Origin: Parendozoicomonas haliclonae
Lineage (GTDB): Bacteria; Pseudomonadota; Gammaproteobacteria; Pseudomonadales; Endozoicomonadaceae
DNA length: 64,000 nucleotides
NCBI RefSeq assembly: GCF_900174585.1
Contig: NZ_FWPT01000004.1
Span: 1 to 64,000 of the forward strand
Reading direction: 5' to 3'
In this document: positions 1 through 9,212 of the stretch, one piece after another
How positions within the stretch are numbered: the stretch's first letter is position 1
How the letters are laid out: each line of letters begins with the position of its first letter
Notes under the pieces: generated by a model
What the model was told of the DNA's origin: nothing
Database searches by the model: none
Seen by the model: the letters and a program-made list of their open reading frames with translations, nothing else
Program-made: the position numbers and the translations under genes

Positions 1-359
<359 letters not shown>

Positions 360-548
360 AATCGCTTGCATCCCCACAGTCCGAAGACGGTAGAGAAGCG
401 GCTCTATTACGCAAATTACTCTCAATAAATTGATGAGTCACTTGTTTAACAGAACAAAGTATTTTTTGCATTTCTTCATACTCACGAGGAGTGGAGAAGA
501 AAGCTTCATCCTGCCAGACAAGCGCCCACACGAATTGTCTGAATTCTT

Positions 549-560
549 TGTTAAAGATCA
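549..560 (-). promoter_or_regulatory. rrn leader boxA antitermination element
   Basis: The minus strand reads TGATCTTTAACA, one base from the E. coli boxA TGCTCTTTAACA. It sits in the rRNA leader, about 190 nt upstream of the 16S start, where NusB/NusE bind the nascent transcript for rRNA antitermination. Confidence 0.75.
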
Positions 561-653
561 CTCTTCATCGCATCTTGTGAAGAGGAAGACTTGAACTTGT
601 TTCCAATCCGAGCTCTTTTTAAAAGAAGTTCGGGGCGCTCAAGCGAGGCCGCC

Positions 654-681
654 ATTTTACTGATGGCCCGATCACTGTCAA
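654..681 (-). promoter_or_regulatory. rrn promoter P2
   Basis: On the minus strand a perfect -35 TTGACA (676-681) is followed by a 16-bp spacer, -10 TAAAAT (654-659) and a GC-rich discriminator (GGCGGCC). GC-rich discriminators are typical of stringently controlled rRNA promoters. It is the promoter nearer to the 16S gene. Confidence 0.8.
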
Positions 682-802
682 GTGGTTTGTTTTCGCTAAC
701 TTCTTAATAATCAATCAGTTAACTCTCACTCGACGAACCGAATCGTTTTCATTTCCGTTTCGGTTCCGTTGTCTCGGTGGTGACCGGTGACAACGGAGGC
801 GC

Positions 803-830
803 ATTCTACTCAGAAGATTTTCATTGTCAA
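803..830 (-). promoter_or_regulatory. rrn promoter P1
   Basis: Minus-strand -35 TTGACA (825-830), 16-bp spacer, -10 TAGAAT (803-808), then GCGCC. The -35 hexamer overlaps the stop codon of pssA (827), so the rrn operon starts immediately at the end of the upstream co-directional gene. With P2 this gives the usual tandem rrn promoter pair. Confidence 0.78.
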
Positions 831-1648
831 TCAGCTTTTTGGATGTTTTTCAGCCTGATCAATGCAGATACGGGTCCGGACAGAGCATAGATCAAGAATC
901 CGACCAGCAACACTCGGGGTGGATCGCTGAACACCACTGCAAAAACCAACACCAGGGCAATGATGACTATAAAAGGTACACGACCACGCAAGTCCAGCTG
1001 TTTAAAGCTGTGGTAACGGAAGTTACTGATCATCAGGATGCCAGCCATCCCCGTCATAACCGCAGCCATAAATGCCACTACGATACTGTCGCCCGTCACA
1101 CCAAAATCACTGAATGCCCAAACCATACCCGCTACCAGCGCAGCAGCACTTGGGCTGTTCAGACCGGTGAAGTAACGTTTATCAGCGGTATCCGCCATGG
1201 TATTGAAGCGAGCCAGGCGCAGTGCTGCACAGGCGGCATATATAAAAGCAATCATCCAGCCAACCTTACCGAGACCGGACAACCCCCAACTGAAAGCCAC
1301 CAGCGCCGGAGCTACGCCAAACGAAACCATATCGGAAAGACTGTCGTACTCAGCGCCGAACTTACTTTGTGCATTTATAAGGCGGGCAACGCGACCATCC
1401 AGACCATCCAGGATCATGGCTACAAATATAGCGATGGCAGCAGCGTCATAGTTGGGTTGCTCGGCAAGCACACTAACAATGGCATAGAAGCCACAAAACA
1501 GGGCTGCTGTAGTAAGCAGGTTCGGGAGCAGATAGACACCTCTCCTTTTTACCTTCTCACCACCCTCTGCCACTTCTTCTACATGCTCATCAACGGGAAG
1601 CAAAACATCCACGGTAGAAGACCGCTCTTTGTTCTGATCTTTATCCAT
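827..1648 (-). CDS. pssA: CDP-diacylglycerol--serine O-phosphatidyltransferase
   Basis: This 273-residue membrane enzyme makes phosphatidylserine from CDP-diacylglycerol and L-serine, the step toward phosphatidylethanolamine. The CDP-alcohol phosphotransferase signature DGxxARx8Gx3Dx3D is complete, with D84-G85, A88-R89, G98, D102 and D106. About 35 charged N-terminal residues precede the first membrane segment, and hydrophobic helices follow to the C-terminus. It is the membrane-embedded (Bacillus/Pseudomonas-type) PssA rather than the E. coli peripheral type. It lies just downstream of ilvC on the same strand, a neighbourhood (ilvIHC-pssA) I recall from other gammaproteobacteria. Its stop codon overlaps the rrn P1 -35 box. 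Confidence 0.95.
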   Translation of the reverse strand: MDKDQNKERSSTVDVLLPVDEHVEEVAEGGEKVKRRGVYLLPNLLTTAALFCGFYAIVSVLAEQPNYDAAAIAIFVAMILDGLDGRVARLINAQSKFGAEYDSLSDMVSFGVAPALVAFSWGLSGLGKVGWMIAFIYAACAALRLARFNTMADTADKRYFTGLNSPSAAALVAGMVWAFSDFGVTGDSIVVAFMAAVMTGMAGILMISNFRYHSFKQLDLRGRVPFIVIIALVLVFAVVFSDPPRVLLVGFLIYALSGPVSALIRLKNIQKAD

Positions 1649-1758
1649 TGCTATCAGCCATTCTTATTTGAAATTTTATTAGTTGCCTAACTCTACCACG
1701 AGTTCTGCTTTACCGTCGGCTAAATAGAGGCTTGCGAGGAGGGAATATAAAGGGGAAG

Positions 1759-1790
1759 GCCGGGATGCTTTACACATCCCGGCAGGACTT
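1759..1790 (-). terminator. possible terminator after ilvC
   Basis: A 9-bp inverted repeat (1759-1767 with 1775-1783, core GCCGGGATG) lies just past the ilvC stop and on the minus strand is followed by CTTCCCCTTTATATT. The T-rich tract is imperfect, so termination may be partial and allow read-through to pssA. Confidence 0.5.
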
Positions 1791-1792
1791 GC

Positions 1793-2881
<1,089 letters not shown>

Positions 2882-2909
2882 TCATTTCTAAAAGTGATTT
2901 ATTTGCAAA

Positions 2910-2926
2910 ACTTCATTTCATGAAGT
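2910..2926. promoter_or_regulatory. palindrome upstream of ilvC, candidate IlvY operator
   Basis: ACTTCAT-TTC-ATGAAGT is a perfect 7-bp inverted repeat about 100 bp upstream of the ilvC start. LysR-type regulators such as IlvY bind dyads at this distance from target genes. The only basis is position and symmetry; the site also lies just before the end of the upstream esterase gene. Confidence 0.35.
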
Positions 2927-2936
2927 GAAACACAAT

Positions 2937-4109
2937 CTAATTACACCCTGACCCTGATTTCTTTTGCACATCAGCTGGCTGTTTCTTTTTAGCCTCCGCA
3001 TCGGAAAGACGCTCATAGCGTTGTTTGGAAATAAAATCCCATCCGGCGGACATTGTGGAATAAGGCATGCTGTGCCCACGGGATTGCTCACACTCAATCA
3101 CTTCATGGAATCCTCGCCCTTTCAGATAGGAGAGCAGATTTGCACTGGTATCGGCGAACTCAACAAGCGGAACCTTATCTTCCCCACGGGTACCGTAGGT
3201 GATGTAAGCACTGTAATAATTATTTTTCGCTCCCAGTGGCAGAGCCTTATACCAGGGAAGCTGACCACCGGAATAACTGGCAATGGCGGCTATATAGTTA
3301 GAGCGCAGCCGACCCATCGCAGCACTTTGCAGTCCACCAGCACTGAACCCCATGCTGTAGATGCGCCGGTTATCAATATCATATTGCTTCTCAGCACAGG
3401 CCAGCAGCTGATCTGCCAGCTGGAAATCGTTGTGCTTCCATACCGTAGCCGGATTCATTACATGCCAGGGCAGAGCAACCGGCGCTCCGGCATGGGGAGC
3501 GAAGATGATCCCACCCTGGCTGGTGATACGCCGAATAATGCTCGAACCCAGCACCCGGTAGACTTGCTCCCAATTTTCGTTTGACCCATGCCAGTAGAAC
3601 ACTACCGGTCCCTGCTTCGATGCGGCTTCCTTCTTATTTATAAAGACCTGGACCTTACGCTCTTTGAAAAAACCATATTCCATGGAGATTTCACCATCGG
3701 AAATGCCGGCACACTCATCGCGGGTACCGGGAAGCATCGGGCCGTTATCAATGGAATTGGTGTTGGCCTGCGCTGCGCTCTCAGGCTGGAGAGCAAAACC
3801 GTCCAGATGAATCCGTTGCCATACCTTAATTGCTGAGACGGCTTGCTCTATCGATAACTCTCCAGGCTGGCAGGGTAGAGCTCCACAGCTTTGTTGCAGC
3901 TGTCTGGCTAACTCTTCCAGATAGGGCGTTAACCTTTCTGCCTCATAGCCGGAGAGGTTATTCAGTACTAACTTCACCCGTTCTTTGTAATAGCTTTCGG
4001 TATCAATACCCTCTTCCGTTTCTGCCCGGGTGTGCCCCGCATAAGCCAGACTGAAACCCAGCCCGACAATACCCAGCCAGTACCAAGGCTCTCGCTTCGA
4101 CTTTGCCAT
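2937..4109 (-). CDS. secreted alpha/beta-hydrolase, PHB-depolymerase/feruloyl-esterase-like
   Basis: A 390-residue protein with an N-terminal hydrophobic segment (about residues 10-25), so probably exported or membrane-anchored. The hydrolase core starts near residue 150. The oxyanion region reads FYWHGSNENW, the nucleophile elbow is GFSAGG with S256, a candidate Asp lies in YGTRGEDKVPL and a candidate His in RGHSMP. This matches the LpqC/esterase-PHB depolymerase family of serine esterases. The substrate cannot be told. It is inserted between ilvC and ilvY, which are adjacent in many bacteria. The Cys-containing N-terminal 120 residues are not recognised. Confidence 0.75.
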   Translation of the reverse strand: MAKSKREPWYWLGIVGLGFSLAYAGHTRAETEEGIDTESYYKERVKLVLNNLSGYEAERLTPYLEELARQLQQSCGALPCQPGELSIEQAVSAIKVWQRIHLDGFALQPESAAQANTNSIDNGPMLPGTRDECAGISDGEISMEYGFFKERKVQVFINKKEAASKQGPVVFYWHGSNENWEQVYRVLGSSIIRRITSQGGIIFAPHAGAPVALPWHVMNPATVWKHNDFQLADQLLACAEKQYDIDNRRIYSMGFSAGGLQSAAMGRLRSNYIAAIASYSGGQLPWYKALPLGAKNNYYSAYITYGTRGEDKVPLVEFADTSANLLSYLKGRGFHEVIECEQSRGHSMPYSTMSAGWDFISKQRYERLSDAEAKKKQPADVQKKSGSGCN

Positions 4110-4198
4110 TTCCCTGCCTCACATAAATCCTTTGCGTGGCTATCGGCAGAGTCTGCCCGGTTCTGTATCATCACAGGCAACAATAAGGATCGAAAGCT

Positions 4199-5077
4199 AT
4201 GGACTTCCGCCCGCTCAAGCATTTCCTTGCCCTCTCCGAGACGCTGCACTTTGGCCGTGCCAGTGAGCTATGCCATATGAGCCCGTCTACTTTGAGCCGC
4301 AGTATCAAGACACTGGAAGAACAGCTGGGCGTTGAACTCTTTGAGCGTGACAATCGCAGTGTGGTACTGACCAGCGAAGGCAAAACCTTCCTGGCCTATG
4401 CACGGGAAGCCCTGAGCCAATGGGAGACGTTGAGTCATAACCTCAAAACTGAGGCTCAGGAATTGAAAGGTGAGTTAAGTGTTTATTGTTCCGTCACCGC
4501 CAGTTACAGCTTTCTTTATGACATCCTCTATAACTTCCGTCAGCATCACCCAAAAGTGGAGATCAAGCTGCATACCGGCGCACCCGAGCAGGCGATAGCT
4601 CACGTTGTATCCGGCAAGGAAGATATTGCCATCGCTGCACGCCCCAGTACCTTGCCTGCCAATCTGGCCTTTCAGAATATCGCTGTTTCTCCACTGCTGT
4701 TTATTGCCCCACTGGATCTCGATCTCCCCAACACTGATGAAGAGTGGTCAACCGTACCGATGATTCTGTCTGAGGAAGGGGTGGCCCGGGAACGGGTTAA
4801 TCAATGGTTTAGCAGCCGTGAGATCAAGCCGAGAATTTATGCGCAGGTGGCAGGCAATGAGGCCATCGTCAGCATGGTCAGCCTCGGCTTTGGTGTGGGT
4901 GTCGTGCCGCGCATAGTTCTGGATAACAGCCCACTGGCAGATAAGGTTCAGATCCTGAATGTGACTCCAACACTCCAACCCTATGATGTGGGTTTGTGTG
5001 TATTGGAGAAGAAGCTGAAAAGCCCGCTGATTCGAGCCTTTTGGTCACAGTCCTTCGGTAAAAAAGCGACCTTTTGA
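4199..5077 (+). CDS. ilvY: LysR-type transcriptional activator of ilvC
   Basis: A 292-residue LysR-family protein. The N-terminal winged helix (about 1-60) is close to E. coli IlvY, including the opening MDFRPLKHFLALSETLHFGRA, with a LysR substrate-binding domain after it. IlvY activates ilvC in response to acetolactate or acetohydroxybutyrate. It is divergent from ilvC, but here an esterase gene separates the two, so the classic shared ilvY-ilvC operator region is split. A palindrome near 2910-2926 remains upstream of ilvC. Confidence 0.9.
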   Translation: MDFRPLKHFLALSETLHFGRASELCHMSPSTLSRSIKTLEEQLGVELFERDNRSVVLTSEGKTFLAYAREALSQWETLSHNLKTEAQELKGELSVYCSVTASYSFLYDILYNFRQHHPKVEIKLHTGAPEQAIAHVVSGKEDIAIAARPSTLPANLAFQNIAVSPLLFIAPLDLDLPNTDEEWSTVPMILSEEGVARERVNQWFSSREIKPRIYAQVAGNEAIVSMVSLGFGVGVVPRIVLDNSPLADKVQILNVTPTLQPYDVGLCVLEKKLKSPLIRAFWSQSFGKKATF

Positions 5078-5170
5078 CAGTCCTTTCACCTCAGAACACT
5101 CCTCAAACCGCAAGTATCTGATAGAGCAGCTAAATTGAGATAAAAGACAGGAATAAGGGAAGGTGATTGT

Positions 5171-5881
5171 ATGCCAGAGGTCAGTCGCTCTGCTCCGAGT
5201 GGGCTTACTCAGCCTTATTTAAACAGCACACCGGAAAAGAAAGAATCACCGGCAACTCACTTCCCCAACAATCTGAGGCCCGGTAGTAGCAATGCTGTCG
5301 TTGCGATACCCAAACCTTATACCCCGGATACTAGCCAGCCATTTTATGAAGAATTAAAAAAGGCGCTGGATAATAACGTCAAGCTGGTAGCCTGCCTCGT
5401 CGATGCTTACGGTTGTAATACAACGGAGATTGGGGAGCTTGTTATATTTTGCAGAGACCATAACATCGAAATTCTTAATGTTGAGTTTGATATATATAGT
5501 GACCACGGCAAAGAAATTTCCGGTATCATTTCGTCAGAATTCCCCGAGCATACTCGTACTGCTATCAAAAGCACCCAGTCCATTTTTTCTTCCCCGCAAA
5601 CCCACCATTTCCTGCGTCAGCACGCACCGGATGGCATAATCATCGCAGGTGAGCATTTCAACTCATGTATTCGTGCTACGACAGTAGGGATAAAAGAGGG
5701 TGATCCCAATCATGATATGTTTGGCGATGAATATGGTGCTCTGGAATATGGCTTCCCGGTATACACGCATTTTGGTTTGATTCGAGAGACGGGCTCGAAA
5801 CAATGCCATGAAGAATACAAAAGCTTTACCAATGAAAATTATCACCGGTTTGAGGATGACAGCTGGTTAATGCGGGAATAA
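5171..5881 (+). CDS. divergent isochorismatase-like cysteine hydrolase with disordered N-terminus
   Basis: 236 residues. Residues 1-57 are Pro/Ser/Asn-rich and look disordered. The rest fits the isochorismatase-like hydrolase fold: Asp78 in CLVDAYG, Lys133 in AIKSTQS, and Cys166 in HFNSCIRATT give the Asp-Lys-Cys triad with the expected spacing and the AT motif after the cysteine. The family hydrolyses amides, N-carbamoyl groups or vinyl ethers; substrate unknown. An AAGGTGA ribosome site precedes the ATG. It stands alone between ilvY and the convergent ilvH. The low-complexity N-terminus is unusual for this family. Confidence 0.55.
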   Translation: MPEVSRSAPSGLTQPYLNSTPEKKESPATHFPNNLRPGSSNAVVAIPKPYTPDTSQPFYEELKKALDNNVKLVACLVDAYGCNTTEIGELVIFCRDHNIEILNVEFDIYSDHGKEISGIISSEFPEHTRTAIKSTQSIFSSPQTHHFLRQHAPDGIIIAGEHFNSCIRATTVGIKEGDPNHDMFGDEYGALEYGFPVYTHFGLIRETGSKQCHEEYKSFTNENYHRFEDDSWLMRE

Positions 5882-5921
5882 TCATCCAAGGGAGCGCCTG
5901 CTCCCTCAGAATAACTATCGA

Positions 5922-6413
5922 TCAAAGGCTCAACACCTTCTCACCTCGGGCAATACCCGTCACACCACTGCGCACGACTTCCAGCACCGATACTTCACCA
6001 ACAGCGTCAATAAAGGCATCCAGCTTTTCGCCGGTACCGGTCAGCTGCACGGTATAGACATTACTGGTGACATCGACAATCTGGCCGCGGAAGATATCAG
6101 CGGTTCGCTTGATCTCCGCTCGCATAGCACCATGAGCTTTCACTTTAATAAGCATCAGCTCACGCTCAATATGGGAACCTTCTGTCAGATCCACCAGCTT
6201 GACCACATCAATCAACTTGTTCAGCTGCTTGGTAATCTGCTCAATGGTTTCCGGACGACCATCCGTAACTATGGTCATACGCGACAAGGTTTCATCTTCG
6301 GTTGGAGCAACCGTCAGACTTTCAATGTTGTAGTTACGCTGGGCAAACAGGCCAACAATGCGTGACAGTGCGCCCGGCTCGTTCTCAACCAGTACAGAAA
6401 TTATACGACGCAT
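5922..6413 (-). CDS. ilvH: acetolactate synthase III small (regulatory) subunit
   Basis: 163 residues, the usual length. The N-terminal ACT domain (RRIISVLVENEPGALSRIVG...) binds valine for feedback inhibition, and the C-terminal domain contacts the catalytic subunit. It overlaps the ilvI stop (TGATG), so the two are translationally coupled and made together. Confidence 0.96.
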   Translation of the reverse strand: MRRIISVLVENEPGALSRIVGLFAQRNYNIESLTVAPTEDETLSRMTIVTDGRPETIEQITKQLNKLIDVVKLVDLTEGSHIERELMLIKVKAHGAMRAEIKRTADIFRGQIVDVTSNVYTVQLTGTGEKLDAFIDAVGEVSVLEVVRSGVTGIARGEKVLSL

Positions 6414-8158
6414 CAGGTTCGCTCCGTCTTACTCAGCCACATATCACGCATGGATCCATCCTTGATCTGCATAGGATAAACATGCTCGTTGGGGTCTACC
6501 GCCACATCCAGGAAGACCAGACGATCCTTTAGCGAGAACGCTTCTTCCATTGCGGGGAGCAAATCAGAGGCCTTGGTCACACTCAGGCCAACATGCCCGT
6601 AGGCTTCCACCAGCTTTTTGAAATCCGGCAGAGAATCCATATAAGAATGCGAATAGCGGCTGTTGTACTGCATGGTCTGCCACTGTCGTACCATACCCAG
6701 AGCCTGATTATTCAAATTGATGATCTTCACACCCAGGTCATACTGCTTACACGTGGAAAGCTCCTGAATATTCATCTGAATACTGCCTTCACCGGTTACA
6801 CAGGCAACTGTGGCATCCGGGTTGTGGAGCTTCACACCCATAGCGGCTGGTAGACCAAAACCCATGGTTCCAAGACCACCAGAGCTTATCCAGCGATTAG
6901 GCTTGTCATACAGATAGTGCTGCGCAGCAAACATCTGATGCTGGCCAACATCGGTAGTGATGTAGGCGTCATCATTCTTGGTCGTTTCGTATAAAGCCTG
7001 AATAACCTGCTGCGGCTTGATCACACCTTCAGCCTGTTCATACGGGAACAAACCACCACGACCGGTGCGCCACTCTTCAATCTGCTTCCACCAGTTTTCC
7101 AGTGCTTCCTTATCCTGAGAGGAAGAAATCTGGGCGACTTCATGGTTCAGTTCTTTCAGAACACTGCTGACCGGACCCACAATCGGAATATCAACCGGGA
7201 TATTCTTGGCAATACTGGCCGGGTCAATATCGATATGAACGATCTTGGCTGTTGGGCAGAACTTGGAAACACCGTTGGTTACCCGGTCATCAAAGCGCAC
7301 ACCCACAGCAAGAATCAGGTCACTGTGGTGCATGGCCAGATTAGCGGTGTAGCTGCCGTGCATACCCAGCATACCGACAAACTGCTTATCTGAACCCGGG
7401 AAGGAACCCAGCCCCATCAGAGTATTGGTTACCGGTGCACCGGTTTGGCGAGCGAGCTGACGCAGTTCTTCAGAGCCATTGCCCATCACCACACCACCAC
7501 CGGCATAGATCACCGGCCGACGGGCATTAACCAGCAGGTCAGCCGCTTTACGGATCTGACCACCATGACCTTTGGCTGGCGGAGAGTAGGAACGAATCTT
7601 GACCTTGTCCGGATACTCGTAAGGGTACTTCTTGGTCAGATCGGTAATATCTTTAGGCAGATCGACAACAACCGGGCCAGGTCGACCGGTCTGGGCAATA
7701 TAAAATGCCTTCTTGAGCACTTCCGGAATATCTTCGGCCTTCTTCACCAGGAAGCTGTGCTTAACAATTGGGCGGGAGATGCCGACCATGTCGGTCTCCT
7801 GGAACATATCTGTCCCGATAAACTGGGAAGGCACCTGGCCGGAGAGTACGACCATCGGGATAGAATCCATATAGGCGGTAGCAATACCGGTAATGGTATT
7901 GGTGGCACCCGGGCCGGAGGTGACCAGCGCGACGCCGGCTTTGCCACTGGCACGGGCATAGCCATCAGCCATATGAGTTGCCGCCTGTTCATGGCGGACA
8001 AGAACGTGAGTTATTTTGTCCTGGCGAAAAATGGCATCGTAGACGTGCAGAAGTGCGCCGCCGGGATAGCCATAAATGTATTCAACGCCCTCATCTGCGA
8101 GCGCTCTTACAACCATGTCCGCTCCGGACAGAAGTTCGACCTGCTTACCCTCAGTCAC
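6413..8158 (-). CDS. ilvI: acetolactate synthase III catalytic subunit
   Basis: 581-residue ThDP-dependent enzyme that condenses pyruvate with pyruvate or 2-oxobutyrate, the first common step of branched-chain amino-acid synthesis. The catalytic Glu57 lies in [16 protein letters not shown], and the ThDP/Mg motif runs from [12 protein letters not shown] to [11 protein letters not shown]. The start is GTG at 8158 ([16 protein letters not shown]). First gene of the ilvIH operon. Confidence 0.96.
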   Translation of the reverse strand: MTEGKQVELLSGADMVVRALADEGVEYIYGYPGGALLHVYDAIFRQDKITHVLVRHEQAATHMADGYARASGKAGVALVTSGPGATNTITGIATAYMDSIPMVVLSGQVPSQFIGTDMFQETDMVGISRPIVKHSFLVKKAEDIPEVLKKAFYIAQTGRPGPVVVDLPKDITDLTKKYPYEYPDKVKIRSYSPPAKGHGGQIRKAADLLVNARRPVIYAGGGVVMGNGSEELRQLARQTGAPVTNTLMGLGSFPGSDKQFVGMLGMHGSYTANLAMHHSDLILAVGVRFDDRVTNGVSKFCPTAKIVHIDIDPASIAKNIPVDIPIVGPVSSVLKELNHEVAQISSSQDKEALENWWKQIEEWRTGRGGLFPYEQAEGVIKPQQVIQALYETTKNDDAYITTDVGQHQMFAAQHYLYDKPNRWISSGGLGTMGFGLPAAMGVKLHNPDATVACVTGEGSIQMNIQELSTCKQYDLGVKIINLNNQALGMVRQWQTMQYNSRYSHSYMDSLPDFKKLVEAYGHVGLSVTKASDLLPAMEEAFSLKDRLVFLDVAVDPNEHVYPMQIKDGSMRDMWLSKTERT

Positions 8159-8596
8159 GGAATCACCATTCTTATTGACTACTGCTTAAGAAACCCTGTG
8201 TTCAACACAGGTGTTCTGGGCAAAGTGAGATTTATTATCACTGCCGTCTATCGGTGGTCTGCTACCTCCGGATACCGGCAATTCATTTCTTCTATCTATT
8301 TTTATTAGGCTCACTTGTGTAAGCCGTACACTCCGTCGCAGGTTGTGCTTGGGAATGTTCTTCGGGTACTGCGGGTAAACTCTCCCGAAGCTAATAGACC
8401 GACAAACCTTTCTGCGTTTGTGGTCCGAAGCAATAAAATAGCTGCTAAAACTGCATTTTATCAGTGCAATCCAGCAGAATGAGGTCATTGTTGACCTTCA
8501 TTTATGGGGAGTCAATAGCAGCTTTGGAAGCTGAGGCTACAAGCCTGCCAGATAGTGGAGTAAAGTTAGGCAAAACAAACAGAATCCGGGTGCATT
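8159..8596. other. 438-bp intergenic region upstream of ilvI and the DUF4124 gene
   Basis: Divergent control region without a convincing gene. It holds a perfect palindrome CCTGTGTT-C-AACACAGG at 8195-8211, 37 bp upstream of the ilvI start. A possible 12-codon minus-strand reading frame just upstream of that palindrome is not rich in branched-chain residues, so no attenuator can be argued. No clear -35/-10 pair was identified. Confidence 0.5.
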
Positions 8597-9043
8597 ATGA
8601 AGAAACTATCGTCCCTGCTCCTTGCAGCAGTGCTCTGCTCCGCAGGAGCCTCAATCGCTACAGCCAATGATACGGTTTATCGCTGGATTGATGACAAGGG
8701 CACGCCTCATTACAGCAAGCAGCCACCGGTTGGTGTGCAGTACGAAGTGATTAAAACCACCAAGGCCAGAGCCCCTCAGGAACAGGAAGAAACTCGGGAA
8801 GAAGATAGCAGATCTGCTGCAGCGGAGCCTCAGGACAAATACGCCGAGCAGCTTAACCGCCTTGCCCGTCAGCAGAACGAATCCTGCCAGCGCGCCAAGC
8901 AGAACAAAGAGCGTCTGCTGAACAATCACCGCATTCAAATCACCGAAGCCGATGGTTCCCTGCGCACGCTGAGTTATGACGAGAAAATGGAACAGCTTAA
9001 AAAGACCGACGAAGCTATCCAGGAATACTGCACCAGCCAGTAA
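8597..9043 (+). CDS. DUF4124 domain-containing exported protein
   Basis: 148 residues. A clear signal peptide (about 1-23, ending ASIATA) is followed by the DUF4124 pattern VYRWIDDKGTPHYSKQPP (about residues 27-45), then a charged, probably helical tail. DUF4124 proteins are common small periplasmic proteins of gammaproteobacteria with no settled function. It is followed directly by a strong terminator, so it is monocistronic. Confidence 0.85.
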   Translation: MKKLSSLLLAAVLCSAGASIATANDTVYRWIDDKGTPHYSKQPPVGVQYEVIKTTKARAPQEQEETREEDSRSAAAEPQDKYAEQLNRLARQQNESCQRAKQNKERLLNNHRIQITEADGSLRTLSYDEKMEQLKKTDEAIQEYCTSQ

Positions 9044-9052
9044 GAACGGCTA

Positions 9053-9080
9053 AAGGGGGCAGCTAGCCCCCTTTTCTTTT
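9053..9080 (+). terminator. rho-independent terminator of the DUF4124 gene
   Basis: AAGGGGGC-AGCTA-GCCCCCTT followed by TTCTTTT, 10 nt after the stop codon. Confidence 0.9.
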
Positions 9081-9212
9081 GCCTTTGACCAATCTTTATA
9101 GATACATCCTTCCTCCCAACAGCAACACCCTTGAATTCCAGGGTAATTCCGTCACCTATTGTCAGTTGCACTGCCTTTCGGGATAGCAAACCTGACGGGA
9201 TTACACATTCAG

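Noticed and set aside
8212-8290. A short leader peptide with attenuator upstream of ilvI.
   Set aside because: The only 12-codon frame is not rich in Val, Leu or Ile, and the palindrome after it lacks a good T tract.
9159-9212. Upstream TTG start for the large orphan protein.
   Set aside because: No ribosome site is visible; ATG starts at 9213 or 9264 are better.
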